Assembly: GCF_016908465.1 (NCBI RefSeq)
Contig: NZ_JAFBDY010000018.1
Span: 1 to 64,000, forward strand
Direction of reading: 5' to 3'
Length of the DNA stretch: 64,000 bases
DNA from: Lysinibacillus composti
Lineage (GTDB): Bacteria; Bacillota; Bacilli; Bacillales_A; Planococcaceae
Under the pieces are notes generated by a model. The model was given only the letters and a program-made list of their open reading frames with translations, did no database searches and was not told the DNA's origin. How positions within the stretch are numbered: position 1 is the stretch's first letter; every line of letters starts with the position of its first letter. This document shows positions 36,759 to 46,108 of this stretch, piece by piece. A program made the translations under genes and the position numbers.

Positions 36759-38969
36759 TTAATCTTCCTTTTTAAACAGTTTTCCAGGCCAGAACGACCA
36801 TCGTCCTAACACAGTTGTAATTGCCGGTACTAATAACGGGCGAACTATAAATGTATCTATTAACACTCCGAGTGCTGTAACAACACCGAACTGTACTAAT
36901 ACTTGTATCGGTAGGGTCGCTAAAACGGCAAAAGTTCCTGCTAAAATTAGACCAGCTGAAGTAATAACTGAACCAGTTTGAGTTACCCCTAATTTAACTG
37001 ATTCCTTAAGTCCCTTCGTCTTACGATTCTTCCATACTTCAGAAATCATAAAGATATTGTAATCCTCACCAAGTGCAACTAAGAAAACAAAGGAATACAA
37101 AGGTATTGAACTTGCAATCGATTCTGCTCCAAAGAATGTCGTTAATACTAACCATCCTGACCCTAATGCTGCAAAGAATGAAATAATAACTGTTCCGACT
37201 AAATAAATTGTTGCTGGTACAGAGCGCAAGTAAATTAGTAACAATAACGAAATAATCGCGATCATGACTGGTTGAATAAGCGATTCATCACGTTCTTGCA
37301 CATCTCGCGTATCCACTTGAGAGCTCGTTTCTCCACCAATCCAGAAACTTTCATCGGCATCTTCAACACCAGCATCAGCTAGCATTGTTTCCACACTTTT
37401 TTTCAAGTCTGGCATTAAATCCATCGCTTCATTTGAATATGGATTGTGATTTAGATCCGCTTCATACAACTGAATATTGGAGTTTTTCTCACCGATTATC
37501 GGTTCATTAACAACATCAATATAGCTGAGACTAGCAATTTCTTCAGTTAGATTAACTTCTTTTCCTTTTGTATCTACGACAATTTGAACAGGTGCTAATT
37601 CACCCGGTGAGAAGTTTTCTGCGATAATTGTAAACCCTTCACGGGATGGCATATCTTCAGGGAATGATGATAATAAATCATAATTGTATTTTATTTGAGT
37701 TGATGTAAGTGCTAAGCCCAGTAGGATTACACCGGTCACAATAATAACGATCCATGGTTTGCTTGTAACAAACTCACCGATTTTTAACATGATAGGATGT
37801 CTAGGTTTCGGTGCTTTATATGGTTTATTTTTTTCTGCTGAGCGCTTTTTCTCCATTTCATCAGTACGTGGAATAAATGGGAAGAAGGCAATACGCCCCA
37901 TAATTGCCAAGAAGGCAGGTAAAATAGTTAATGCAGCAATTCCCATAATAAAGATGGCGAAACTAAACGGTACAGCGAAACGTTGGAATGCACCATAATC
38001 CGCTAAACCTAGCGTTCCTAACCCGATAAACACCGTAAGTGCACTCATCATAATGGCACCGCCGGATTCTTTTACAGATAGTCGAAGAGCCTCAAACTTA
38101 TTCTCCACTTCTAGTAACATTTCACGATATCTTGTAATTAAAAATAAACAATAATCCGTTCCTGCACCAAATAATAATACGGTCATTATGGATACTGCTT
38201 GAGCATCTTTACTAATCCATCCACTTTGCGCAAACCACCCCAGTAGCGGACTAATTACACCATATGCAATCCCTACAACAACAATTGGCAAGATAGCTAA
38301 AATTGGTGAACGATAAATTACAACAAGTAACACTAAAATTAGCACAACTGTAGCTATTAACAACTGTACGTCTGCTTGCATAAACAGATCAGTTGCATCA
38401 ACGGAAATTCCTGCTGGCCCTGAGAAACGAGCATGTAATACATCCTCTTTTAAATTTGTCTCATATGGATTTTCACCAAATTGATCCTCTGTCACCTTTT
38501 TAATTTCAGCTAAGTTCTCTTTTAATGTATCCGTATTTAAAGATTCATCGAAGAAGATTGGTGTAACGATCGAAGTTCCATTTTCAGAAACACTGCCTAG
38601 TAGTGCCTCCGTAGGCAACTGTGAAAGTGGAGGAAGTGTTTGTTGCCCTTTTAAAGGATTGGCTTCTAATTCCCCATAAAGTGATTGGATTGATTGCAAA
38701 TCCTCTGTCTGAAGTCCTGCTTCTTTATACCAGACTATTAAAAGTGGTAGCCCTGAGTCAGATGGAAATTGTTCCTCAATGATTGCACTTGCTTGTTGGC
38801 TCATTACTTCTTTAGGTAAGTCACTTGTAGAAGCATTTTCTACGCTATTTATTTGAGGAAACAAAGATGATAATGCTCCTACAATTAAGACCCAAAGTAT
38901 AACCGTAATCCATCTTGAACGCTTATTTCCTACTAAACTTCCCCATTTATCTAACGGGTGTTTTGACAT
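36759..38969 (-). CDS. MMPL/RND-family membrane exporter (YdfJ-like)
   Basis: A 736-aa protein with two repeats, each one helix, a large external loop and five helices. Each repeat has an RND-type proton-relay segment: GAGTDYCLFLITRYRE and ALGEDYNIFMISEVWK. Family members export lipids or drugs; in Bacillus, YdfJ is regulated by a two-component system. No regulator is adjacent here, so the substrate is unknown. RBS AAGGAG precedes the ATG. Confidence 0.85.
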   Translation of the reverse strand: MSKHPLDKWGSLVGNKRSRWITVILWVLIVGALSSLFPQINSVENASTSDLPKEVMSQQASAIIEEQFPSDSGLPLLIVWYKEAGLQTEDLQSIQSLYGELEANPLKGQQTLPPLSQLPTEALLGSVSENGTSIVTPIFFDESLNTDTLKENLAEIKKVTEDQFGENPYETNLKEDVLHARFSGPAGISVDATDLFMQADVQLLIATVVLILVLLVVIYRSPILAILPIVVVGIAYGVISPLLGWFAQSGWISKDAQAVSIMTVLLFGAGTDYCLFLITRYREMLLEVENKFEALRLSVKESGGAIMMSALTVFIGLGTLGLADYGAFQRFAVPFSFAIFIMGIAALTILPAFLAIMGRIAFFPFIPRTDEMEKKRSAEKNKPYKAPKPRHPIMLKIGEFVTSKPWIVIIVTGVILLGLALTSTQIKYNYDLLSSFPEDMPSREGFTIIAENFSPGELAPVQIVVDTKGKEVNLTEEIASLSYIDVVNEPIIGEKNSNIQLYEADLNHNPYSNEAMDLMPDLKKSVETMLADAGVEDADESFWIGGETSSQVDTRDVQERDESLIQPVMIAIISLLLLIYLRSVPATIYLVGTVIISFFAALGSGWLVLTTFFGAESIASSIPLYSFVFLVALGEDYNIFMISEVWKNRKTKGLKESVKLGVTQTGSVITSAGLILAGTFAVLATLPIQVLVQFGVVTALGVLIDTFIVRPLLVPAITTVLGRWSFWPGKLFKKED

Positions 38970-39159
38970 AGTTATAACTCCTTCTCGCTTCAGGATTTTT
39001 CCTATTCTTAAACGTTTTAAATCGTTCTGATAGCGATATTTACGAAAGTCTTAACTTTTAGTATCTCCCTAATGTAAAATACCTAATTAATAAATTTCCA
39101 TTATTATAAAAATTTATTACAGAATAATTCACATTAAAGGTTATTCTCTTATCCTTTAA
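38970..39159. other. Intergenic, no gene seen
   Basis: AT-rich spacer upstream of the MMPL gene. No clear promoter, operator or small coding frame was recognised. Confidence 0.4.
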
Positions 39160-39194
39160 AACAATAAAACGCAAAGACAATTCAGTCTTTGCGC
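39160..39194 (-). terminator. Terminator of the nitroreductase gene
   Basis: A 9-bp perfect stem CGCAAAGAC/GTCTTTGCG is followed on the minus strand by TTTTATTGTTTT. The 39195-39361 stretch before it, as far as the nitroreductase stop, is featureless. Confidence 0.75.
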
Positions 39195-39361
39195 CTATTC
39201 TAAACTTTTTTAATATAATTTTCTAACAATCTACTCAAACAATTAAATGATTTATTAAACTTGAAGAAGAGTACCCATCTTTATTTATTTCGATCATGTT
39301 AGATCATTCCTTTTCAAGCCTACAAAATGAGTCAAATTGCCCAATAAGTTATTTCGGTATA

Positions 39362-39961
39362 TTAATCTTCTTGATCTTCTTCTTGGTTTGTTTCTCCAAA
39401 GAAAGTCACGATTTCCTTTGCCTTTTTACGCTCTTTTGCTTTTGGCAACTCATCAAAATACCCTAACTGCAACATAGAGATTATTCGCTCTCCGTGCTGA
39501 ACCCCTAATTTGTCACGAAATTTTGGATCATCCAAAAAGTCAGGAGTTTTCCAGCAAGAACCAATACCATAATCCCATGCAAGCAGTTGAATGTTTTGAA
39601 TAAACGTACTCGCTGCACCGTAATCTTCTAAACGTTGTTTTTGTCTTACATCTTCAGGAACAACAACAAATACATAAGCACCTGGAGTAGTAAATTTTTG
39701 CATTTTGTTTGCTACTTCTTCATTACTCAACGTTTGCCAATTTGGTATTGTTGTATCTCTTAATACGTTTTGGATTTTTTCAAGATTTTCTTCGCTCGCT
39801 ACAACTAAGCGCCAAGGTTCTCTATTTTTATGATTCGGTGCCCATACAGCATCGTTAATAATATTCATTAAATCTTCTCTGTCTACTGGTTGCCCATTGA
39901 ACTTTTTAATTGAACGTCTCCCAATGATGGCTTCTCTTACAGATAATGATTGTTCGTTCAT
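39362..39961 (-). CDS. Nitroreductase family FMN oxidoreductase
   Basis: A 199-aa single-domain nitroreductase. The FMN phosphate-binding start EAIIGRRSIKKF and the APNHKNREPWRLVV segment are family hallmarks. The C-terminal half has DYGIGSCWKTP and MLQLGYFDE. It should use NAD(P)H to reduce nitro compounds, quinones or flavins, usually as a dimer. The natural substrate is not deducible. It is monocistronic; RBS AAGGAG lies before the ATG. Confidence 0.87.
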   Translation of the reverse strand: MNEQSLSVREAIIGRRSIKKFNGQPVDREDLMNIINDAVWAPNHKNREPWRLVVASEENLEKIQNVLRDTTIPNWQTLSNEEVANKMQKFTTPGAYVFVVVPEDVRQKQRLEDYGAASTFIQNIQLLAWDYGIGSCWKTPDFLDDPKFRDKLGVQHGERIISMLQLGYFDELPKAKERKKAKEIVTFFGETNQEEDQED

Positions 39962-40133
39962 TTGTTGTTTCGCTCCTTAAAATCGAATGAATCTAGACCA
40001 TTTGTCTTAATTTTGCTTTCAATCAACCATAACATAAATAATACGCAATTAAAATATACATAGGTTCTTCCATTATTTTCATACTTATTACAACTAGTAA
40101 TAGATATTAAATGTTATATCCCCAAAAATCGAC

Positions 40134-40667
40134 TTAATTAAACACGTCATCTATTTTGAAATAGTAATATCTAATATTTGGCGTATACGCATAGGAATCT
40201 GCATAAGAGTAGTGGCGATTTGCACTACCAACTGTATGTGCATTGATATAAGGGACACCGTTATATACACTTGTAACAATCGTTGTATGATTAATTCTTC
40301 CGTCACCTTCAAAATCATAACAAATGACATCCCCTGGCTCTAGTTCAGAAGGAGATTGAACTTGTTTGGCCGTTAAGCCTGACTTCGAATTTTGTAAATT
40401 CAACATAAAGGCATTTGCAACTGACCAACTATAGCTCCACGTTTCATTGGGATAATGATTTCCTCTTGCTCCTGACCGCCAACCTTCTGTTATCCACCAT
40501 CCTCTTGCACGGTTCGGATACCCTGTCATAGGTGCTCCTCCAGCTCTCAGGCATTGCGATATGAAATTCGTACAATCATCAGTGAACGCAGGATAATTCG
40601 GGTTGTTCCCATTCCACCAAGCCTGGGCATATGCGACTGCAGCCGCACGGTTATAATAAGTTGGAAT
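40134..40667 (-). CDS. Amidase-domain (Amidase_6) protein with apparent ATT start
   Basis: The NlpC/P60-like putative amidase domain is complete only if translation starts upstream of the first ATG (40529). The same frame continues up to 40667 and encodes YNRAAAVAYAQAWW and the key DDCTNFISQCLRAGG motif with the catalytic Cys. Later it has RINHTTIVTSV (His) and INAHTVGSANRHYSY. No ATG, GTG or TTG occurs in that part; an ATT lies six bases after GGAGGAGGGG. That makes 177 aa without signal peptide. The domain is common in Bacillales, often around sporulation or cell-wall functions; the substrate is unproven. Confidence 0.75.
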   Translation of the reverse strand: MPTYYNRAAAVAYAQAWWNGNNPNYPAFTDDCTNFISQCLRAGGAPMTGYPNRARGWWITEGWRSGARGNHYPNETWSYSWSVANAFMLNLQNSKSGLTAKQVQSPSELEPGDVICYDFEGDGRINHTTIVTSVYNGVPYINAHTVGSANRHYSYADSYAYTPNIRYYYFKIDDVFN

Positions 40668-40945
40668 TTTTTACCCCTCCTCCCAACCATCATATGCTTG
40701 AAGGGTGAACCTTTTCCTTGAAATTAGACACTTTTAATAATGTTTTTAAAATAGCTAAGCTTTTGATGCCAACAAGGTACATGTTTTTGATACAATAAGA
40801 TGACAGGGAAATATTGATTTCTCCTTAAAGTTTATTAAAAATATTACATTTACTATAAAGTTGATATATTTTATATTTTTTAATCATATTTTCATGGCAT
40901 AGATCTAAAAACGTTAATAGAGTTTTGAGTGAAAGGATGTTGAAA

Positions 40946-41974
40946 TTGACGCAGCACGCTGAGAGAGAAATAGTTGAACTAACACGTTTATGTGACAACA
41001 AAGGTAACCTAAATCCTGAAGCTATTGGTTTTGCACGCAAACCTATTATCGATAGTAATTTATCTGGCCATTTTATGAGAAAGAAAAAATGGAATTATTG
41101 GTGCATCTTTGGAGAAGAAATTCTATTCTCTGTTACAATCAGCCATCTAGATTATGCTGCGGTTTGTTCCATCTACTTTTTAGAATATGAAACACAACGA
41201 TCCTTTGAAAAAGCGATTACCATTCCATTAGGTATTGGTGGAAAATTAAAAATGCCATCCAAGGTGTTAGAACCAATCCGTTTTTCAAATAACGAGTTGA
41301 ATATTAATATGATTCATTTTCAAAATGTTACAAATTTATCCGTATCATCAGAGAACTTTGATGATGAGCGACTTATCGCGGACCTCAGCATTATTCATCC
41401 AAGAGAAGATGATTCATTAAATGTCGTTGTACCTTGGAACAGACAAACATTCCAATTCACAGCAAAACACCATACTTTACCTACGAACGGTTTTGTTCAA
41501 ATTGGTAATCGAAAATATGAATTTAATCATGAAGACTGTTATGCTGTGCTTGATTTCAGTCGTGGGATTTGGCCAAGAGAAACTGTCTGGAATTGGGCGA
41601 TGGCCTCGCAGCGAATGAGAGACAAGCGAGTTGGTTTAAATTTTGGTGGAAAATGGACAGATGGAACTGGAATGACGGAAAACGCAGTATTTGTAAATGG
41701 GGAAATGAATAAAATCCATGAAGATGTAATTTTTGAATATGACCGTTCAAACTATAAAAAGCCGTGGTATATTACGACTAAGTTTTCGGATCGCGTGTTG
41801 CTTACATTCCATCCATTCTTTGAACAAGTATCAAAAACAGATGTAAGGTTAGTAAAGTCTGAAACTCATCAGTTAGTAGGCTACTATAATGGAAAAGTAA
41901 AACTTGATGATGGGACGACTCTAATTATTCAGCAAATGCTTGGCTGCGTCGAAGAACATGAAGCTAAATGGTAA
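40946..41974 (+). CDS. DUF2804 domain protein
   Basis: A 342-aa protein covering the full DUF2804 domain. Recognisable blocks are LCDNKGNLNPEAIGFARKP at the start, RKKKWNYWCIFGEE, FDFSRGIWPRE-type WPRETVWNWA and GLNFGGKWTDGTGMTENA. The family has a beta-rich, lipocalin-like appearance and no proven activity. I prefer the TTG at 40946 because AAAGGATG lies eight bases before it; a TTG at 40925 and an ATG at 40937 are in frame. A terminator hairpin follows inside the adjacent repeat element. Confidence 0.75.
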   Translation: MTQHAEREIVELTRLCDNKGNLNPEAIGFARKPIIDSNLSGHFMRKKKWNYWCIFGEEILFSVTISHLDYAAVCSIYFLEYETQRSFEKAITIPLGIGGKLKMPSKVLEPIRFSNNELNINMIHFQNVTNLSVSSENFDDERLIADLSIIHPREDDSLNVVVPWNRQTFQFTAKHHTLPTNGFVQIGNRKYEFNHEDCYAVLDFSRGIWPRETVWNWAMASQRMRDKRVGLNFGGKWTDGTGMTENAVFVNGEMNKIHEDVIFEYDRSNYKKPWYITTKFSDRVLLTFHPFFEQVSKTDVRLVKSETHQLVGYYNGKVKLDDGTTLIIQQMLGCVEEHEAKW

Positions 41975-42010
41975 TAAGAAAAGCGGAGCCTGCTCGTTTT
42001 GGCTCTTAAA

Positions 42011-42478
42011 AAGAGGCCGGGACAAATCCGAAAAACATCAGTTTCTCAAAGAGAAACTGATGTTTTTTCGCTGTTAGTTCTAATAATGAATCTTATTAAG
42101 TATCCGGTGAGAGCAGACTAAGAGGCCAACACGACGTTGGTCATGGGAGCGATGCCACAGGACGTGGCGCTTTCGCTCCCCACACAAGCCGCAAAGCCAC
42201 GTTGTACGTGTCTTTACGACTTGTCTTTGAGGCCGCGCGCGTGCTTGGTCATGGGGGCAAGACATGCGACGTGGCGTTTTTGCCCCCGGCTTTGTGCAAG
42301 GTCCGCTCACATAAAATTTGCCCTTCTAAACTTTCCGGAAACTGGCGCGGCTTACAGTGGTAGGCCGCGTTTTTTCGGAGAATGGCTAACACTTATTGCT
42401 CTCAAAAAAAAATTATCAATATCTTATTATAGATAATAGTCGCTTTCCTTAAAAATTCTACTTGTGTCCCTGCCTCTT
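42011..42478. repeat. Dispersed structured repeat, copy B (longest)
   Basis: About 468 bp with near-perfect terminal inverted repeats (AAGAGGC-C-GGGACA and TGTCCC-T-GCCTCTT). It contains two related hairpin modules. One has arms GGGAGCGA/TCGCTCCC (42145-42180); the other has GGGGGCAA/TTGCCCCC (42253-42287). Both loops contain a GACGTGGC/GCGACGTGGC core. Between them is the ACAAG/CTTGT stem with inner CACGT/ACGTG. The shorter copies A and C are internally deleted relatives. No coding frame is supported. Confidence 0.87.
42031..42068 (+). terminator. Terminator hairpin inside repeat copy B
   Basis: A perfect 14-bp stem AACATCAGTTTCTC/GAGAAACTGATGTT with loop AAA is followed by TTTTTT. It is absent from copies A and C and can serve the DUF2804 gene. 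Confidence 0.88.
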
Positions 42479-42482
42479 TTGT

Positions 42483-43367
42483 TTATTGATGGATTTTCTC
42501 ACCAAATAGATTATATTCTTTATATAAATCCGCTCTTCTAGTGCGATCATTAAAAGTTGTCGCCGCACCTGCTTTACGATTTCGATAAAGCTCATCTATG
42601 TCCACTGTTCCAGTAATCACTGTATGCGCATTCAATTCAGCCTCTGCCACTACTCCATTTGCATTCCATGCTAGGTCGCACGGACTAATAATAGAAGATT
42701 TACCATAGCCTCTTTGGACAGGTGCACCTGGTTCACCTACAGTTGGGCAATGAACGAAATATACTTGATTTTCAATTGCTCTAGCTTGTGCGCAATGACG
42801 AACACGCCAAAAACCAGCTTCTGTAAATGTATAGGACGGACAGAATATGATTTCCGCTCCTTTTAGGCTTAGAATCCGGGAGATTTCAGGTATTTCAGCT
42901 TCATAACAAATGGCAACTCCAATTTTTGCAGGACCAATATCAAATACTTCTAGTTCATCTCCCTCAGCTGTTTTCCACTCGCCTTCAGCCGGGAAAATAT
43001 GCGTTTTTTTATGTTCAACATACGTACCATTAGGTTTAAAGATATACGCAATATTGAAGAATTGATCCCCTCTTTTTTCTAAATGAGATCCCCCAATAAT
43101 CACTTGGTTTCGCTCTTTTGCATAGACCGAAAATAATTCTTTATACTTGTCGGTAAATTCATCAAGCTTGGTGAAATCTGCAGTTGTAAATTGTTTATGG
43201 CCTTCAAAGGTACCAATTAACCCAAATGTCAGTAGTTCTGGGAAGAGAATATAGTCTGCATGGGCAGGTACTTGATTTAGTAATTGTTCTACTTGCTTTT
43301 GAAAATCTCCAAATTTCCCCACTAGTTCAATACGAAATTGACACACCGCAATTGTTACCTCTTTCAT
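42483..43367 (-). CDS. Carbon-nitrogen hydrolase (nitrilase superfamily)
   Basis: A 294-aa amidohydrolase with the Glu-Lys-Cys triad: Glu in LFPELLTFG, Lys in HKKTHIFPAEGEW and Cys in GVAICYEAEIPE. It resembles the uncharacterised R1 amidohydrolase branch rather than true nitrilases. It lies on the same strand as, and 123 bases after, the last mdc gene, with a hairpin in between. A link to malonate metabolism, for instance hydrolysis of a malonamide-type compound, is only a guess from position. Confidence 0.85.
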   Translation of the reverse strand: MKEVTIAVCQFRIELVGKFGDFQKQVEQLLNQVPAHADYILFPELLTFGLIGTFEGHKQFTTADFTKLDEFTDKYKELFSVYAKERNQVIIGGSHLEKRGDQFFNIAYIFKPNGTYVEHKKTHIFPAEGEWKTAEGDELEVFDIGPAKIGVAICYEAEIPEISRILSLKGAEIIFCPSYTFTEAGFWRVRHCAQARAIENQVYFVHCPTVGEPGAPVQRGYGKSSIISPCDLAWNANGVVAEAELNAHTVITGTVDIDELYRNRKAGAATTFNDRTRRADLYKEYNLFGEKIHQ

Positions 43368-43445
43368 ACCTTACTCCCCTTTTCTATGCATCATATACTA
43401 CTAAATTCTCTATTTCTCAGAAATTACCTCTTTTAAGCACAAATT

Positions 43446-43470
43446 CCCCGAACAGTTAATCTATTCGGGG
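43446..43470. terminator. Hairpin after mdcG
   Basis: A 7-bp GC-rich stem CCCCGAA/TTCGGGG with an 11-base loop and no clear U-tract. It may be a weak terminator or decay barrier at the end of the mdc genes. Confidence 0.5.
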
Positions 43471-43490
43471 CACTTGTTATACTAGACCTA

Positions 43491-44123
43491 TCATACATTT
43501 ACCTTTAATCGGATTCGCTCATCCTGCACGTTACATAGTTGTGGACCAAATGGAGTACGTAATATAAAACCACTTTCTGAATGTTTAACATAATCATTTA
43601 ATAAGAAGGCACCTAACTGCGGTATCTCTACTTGTGCATCAATTCGAAATTCTAGCTTATCAATAAATTGATTCACTTCTACAAGTAAGTGATGATCTAT
43701 ATCTTTTATATAAATAGAAATATCAATATCACTGTTTGTTGACGTGACTTTATGAGATGTAGCCATTTCAAACCCTACACTCCCAGTTGGTCCCCAAGTT
43801 AAATTTAGCTTCAAAAATTCTTCTCTTATTTTTCTTAGTGAAGAATAATAGATTTGTTGTTCATGTTCATCAATTTGATTAATTAAACTCTCAGGCGTTA
43901 TGACTCGAAGTATTTCTTGCTGATGAATAAACGTACCTGCCCGTTGTTCCCGTGTTTTCCCGCGCAATCCAATTGGTACAATATCTTTAGAAGTTGCCAT
44001 TCTCCTAACAACTCCATAATTTGCAGCCTCGGGTGAATTCACTGCCCATGGTGGTAAACTTGTATGGTCTGTGAGCTTCTCTATACTCGCAAATTCAACA
44101 ATGTCGTGAACCTTTATTTCCAT
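43491..44123 (-). CDS. mdcG: Malonate decarboxylase holo-ACP synthase
   Basis: It attaches 2'-(5''-phosphoribosyl)-3'-dephospho-CoA to the Ser of MdcC. The nucleotidyltransferase-like core shows WGPTGSVGFEMATS and the paired Asp in NSDIDISIYI. Length 210 aa is typical. It overlaps the mdcD/E gene by 10 bases. The prosthetic-group precursor comes from MdcB in the same operon. Confidence 0.87.
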   Translation of the reverse strand: MEIKVHDIVEFASIEKLTDHTSLPPWAVNSPEAANYGVVRRMATSKDIVPIGLRGKTREQRAGTFIHQQEILRVITPESLINQIDEHEQQIYYSSLRKIREEFLKLNLTWGPTGSVGFEMATSHKVTSTNSDIDISIYIKDIDHHLLVEVNQFIDKLEFRIDAQVEIPQLGAFLLNDYVKHSESGFILRTPFGPQLCNVQDERIRLKVNV

Positions 44124-45799
44124 TGTAAATCAATCATTTCACGCGCTTTAATCGATGCTTTTCTTCCATAACTAATTGCCTTTTCAGATTTTAATCGACA
44201 AGATAAATCTCTAATTCCGTCACTTTTAATATCTTCATAAGCATTTACTATCTGTTCAATCAAACGATTTTTATCAACTTCAGCGGGCTCATCCGCATTT
44301 ACTTCATCTAATAGCTGATAAAGTGCACCTAATTTATTAAATGATTGGATATCATAAGCCATGGATGGAACACTTTTTGCAATTTCATCTAAATCTCTAA
44401 TTGATCGTTGAGTAATAATAGCTGCCGATTGTTTTGACATAACATGTACATTAACCCCTTGATCATTCAAGGCTATTAAACGATTTGCTTGCATTCCGTG
44501 TGATAAAAATGCACCTGAAATTGCATTTCCTACTAGCGTTGCAACGATTGGATGTCCAGCAATTCGTGCCGTTGCATATGCATCTACAGCGGCTGAACAG
44601 GATAAATAAATACCGAACAATTCTTCATGATAACCAAATGCTTGACTCGGTACATCCACAATCGGTACGATGAGGCGCTTTTCATTTGAAGCAGCGTCTT
44701 CTTCGATTGCTTCCCGAACATATTTCGCAATGGCCCAACCTTCTAGTAACCCAACTTCTCCATTACGAGCACGGTAATATTTATTTTCTTTATTCGGAAC
44801 AACGGCAATAAATCTTGCTTTAATTCCATTGATGAACGAATCTGCGACCAATACAGATGGTACTTCGCTAATAGAAGGTTGACCATTAGTTAATAAATCA
44901 AACCACTTTCTTCCTCTGCTATTAACTATTTCAGTCGGAATAGATAACTCTGTATCCTCTACAGCGTTCATATTTAATAAAATTTCTTTTGCCTGTTCAG
45001 GTGAAATCTTATCTTCTATTGATAATGATTTAAAGAGCTTCAAGAACTCATTATATTTTTCCGTTCGATGTTGCAACGGGATTTCTCCATCCCATATTTT
45101 TATTATACCTTCTTTAAATTTCGATACATCATCTTCAACTATGAGATCAGCTAGTAAAGTTTCCTTCCGAATTGCGCCACCAATCATTTGCCAAATTAGT
45201 TGTTTATTTCTTGCATCTAATTCACGGAGACCAGCTTCTTGTTCAACTACTTCCGGACCATTCATACCTAGTCGCCCTTCACGCGTCATAATTAACGCAC
45301 TACATAATCCAGCAGTTAAAGACATTCCACCGAATGATCCAATCTTACCAGGTATTACCCCTACAACCGGTACATAGTTGCGTAGTTCAACAATGGCCGC
45401 ACTAATCTCTGCGATGGATAGAAGTCCATAGTTCGCTTCTTGTAAACGCACTCCACCTGTATCATAGATAATAACAGGATATATAATGTTTCCTTGCTTA
45501 CATTCTTTCAATACTTTTTCTAAAGCCCCTGCAAACTTTGCTCCCGAAACTTCTCCAATACCGCCACCTTGGAAATTCCCTTCAATTGAAATCACCACAG
45601 TTGGTTTTCCATTTAATGTTCCCTTTACAATAACCATTCCGTCATCATATTGTGGAACTATATTTTGTGCTGCTAAATGAGGAGACTCTAGGCGATCAAA
45701 TGGACCTAAGATTTCATAAGCACTGTCTTGATCTAGTAATTGAAACGCTCTTTCTCTTGCTAGGTTTTCTACTAAACTCTCAGTAATGAATAATGTCAT
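44114..45799 (-). CDS. mdcD: Malonate decarboxylase beta-gamma fusion (MdcD-MdcE)
   Basis: The carboxyltransferase-fold subunits that decarboxylate malonyl-ACP are joined here in one 561-aa chain. The N-terminal half (to about residue 260) is MdcD-like, with VISIEGNFQGGGIGEVSGAK and the GKIGSFGGMSLTAGL oxyanion region. The C-terminal half is MdcE-like, with VDVPSQAFGYHEELFGIYLS and GNAISGAFLSHGMQANRL. In Pseudomonas and Klebsiella these are separate polypeptides. The gene overlaps mdcC by about 20 bases, consistent with coupled translation. I found no internal stop or start that would separate the halves. Confidence 0.88.
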   Translation of the reverse strand: MTLFITESLVENLARERAFQLLDQDSAYEILGPFDRLESPHLAAQNIVPQYDDGMVIVKGTLNGKPTVVISIEGNFQGGGIGEVSGAKFAGALEKVLKECKQGNIIYPVIIYDTGGVRLQEANYGLLSIAEISAAIVELRNYVPVVGVIPGKIGSFGGMSLTAGLCSALIMTREGRLGMNGPEVVEQEAGLRELDARNKQLIWQMIGGAIRKETLLADLIVEDDVSKFKEGIIKIWDGEIPLQHRTEKYNEFLKLFKSLSIEDKISPEQAKEILLNMNAVEDTELSIPTEIVNSRGRKWFDLLTNGQPSISEVPSVLVADSFINGIKARFIAVVPNKENKYYRARNGEVGLLEGWAIAKYVREAIEEDAASNEKRLIVPIVDVPSQAFGYHEELFGIYLSCSAAVDAYATARIAGHPIVATLVGNAISGAFLSHGMQANRLIALNDQGVNVHVMSKQSAAIITQRSIRDLDEIAKSVPSMAYDIQSFNKLGALYQLLDEVNADEPAEVDKNRLIEQIVNAYEDIKSDGIRDLSCRLKSEKAISYGRKASIKAREMIDLQWK

Positions 45800-46088
45800 T
45801 TGTGACCACCTCCGCAGCTTGTGCTAATCGAATTGAAACAACACCTGGTGTTGCACCGAAATCATTGATAGTAATCAAAGCAGAAATATCATGCTGACTA
45901 ACAAAACGCTCAACTACCTTTTTCCACGTATCTTGGAAACCTGTAATTCCTGTACGAATTTCCACCACTGTTTTTTGATCATTTGTCGGTTCGATTAGCA
46001 CTTCTAAATCTCCCGAACCAACAACCCCGACATGTGCTCTTTTGTTAACTTTTTTTGTTGCTGGAAATGAGTAAACCAACTTGTCCAT
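45780..46088 (-). CDS. mdcC: Malonate decarboxylase acyl carrier protein
   Basis: A small (102 aa) carrier subunit. The prosthetic-group attachment Ser is in GVVGSGDLEVLIEP, as in MdcC and citrate-lyase CitD. The C-terminal INDFGATPGVVSIRLAQAAE is also conserved. I start at the ATG ten bases after GGGGGAG; a GTG three codons earlier sits too close to this site. Confidence 0.9.
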   Translation of the reverse strand: MDKLVYSFPATKKVNKRAHVGVVGSGDLEVLIEPTNDQKTVVEIRTGITGFQDTWKKVVERFVSQHDISALITINDFGATPGVVSIRLAQAAEVVTNDIIHY

Positions 46089-46108
46089 TTCAAACACACT
46101 CCCCCATG

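Noticed and set aside
42080-42436. Open frames of 76-99 codons in both strands of repeat copy B
   Set aside because: They arise from the hairpin-rich repeat, are disrupted in copies A and C, and lack ribosome binding sites.
44114-45799. Acetyl-CoA carboxylase carboxyltransferase assignment
   Set aside because: The fold is shared, but the place among mdcC, mdcB, mdcA and mdcG and the fused MdcD/MdcE blocks identify malonate decarboxylase.
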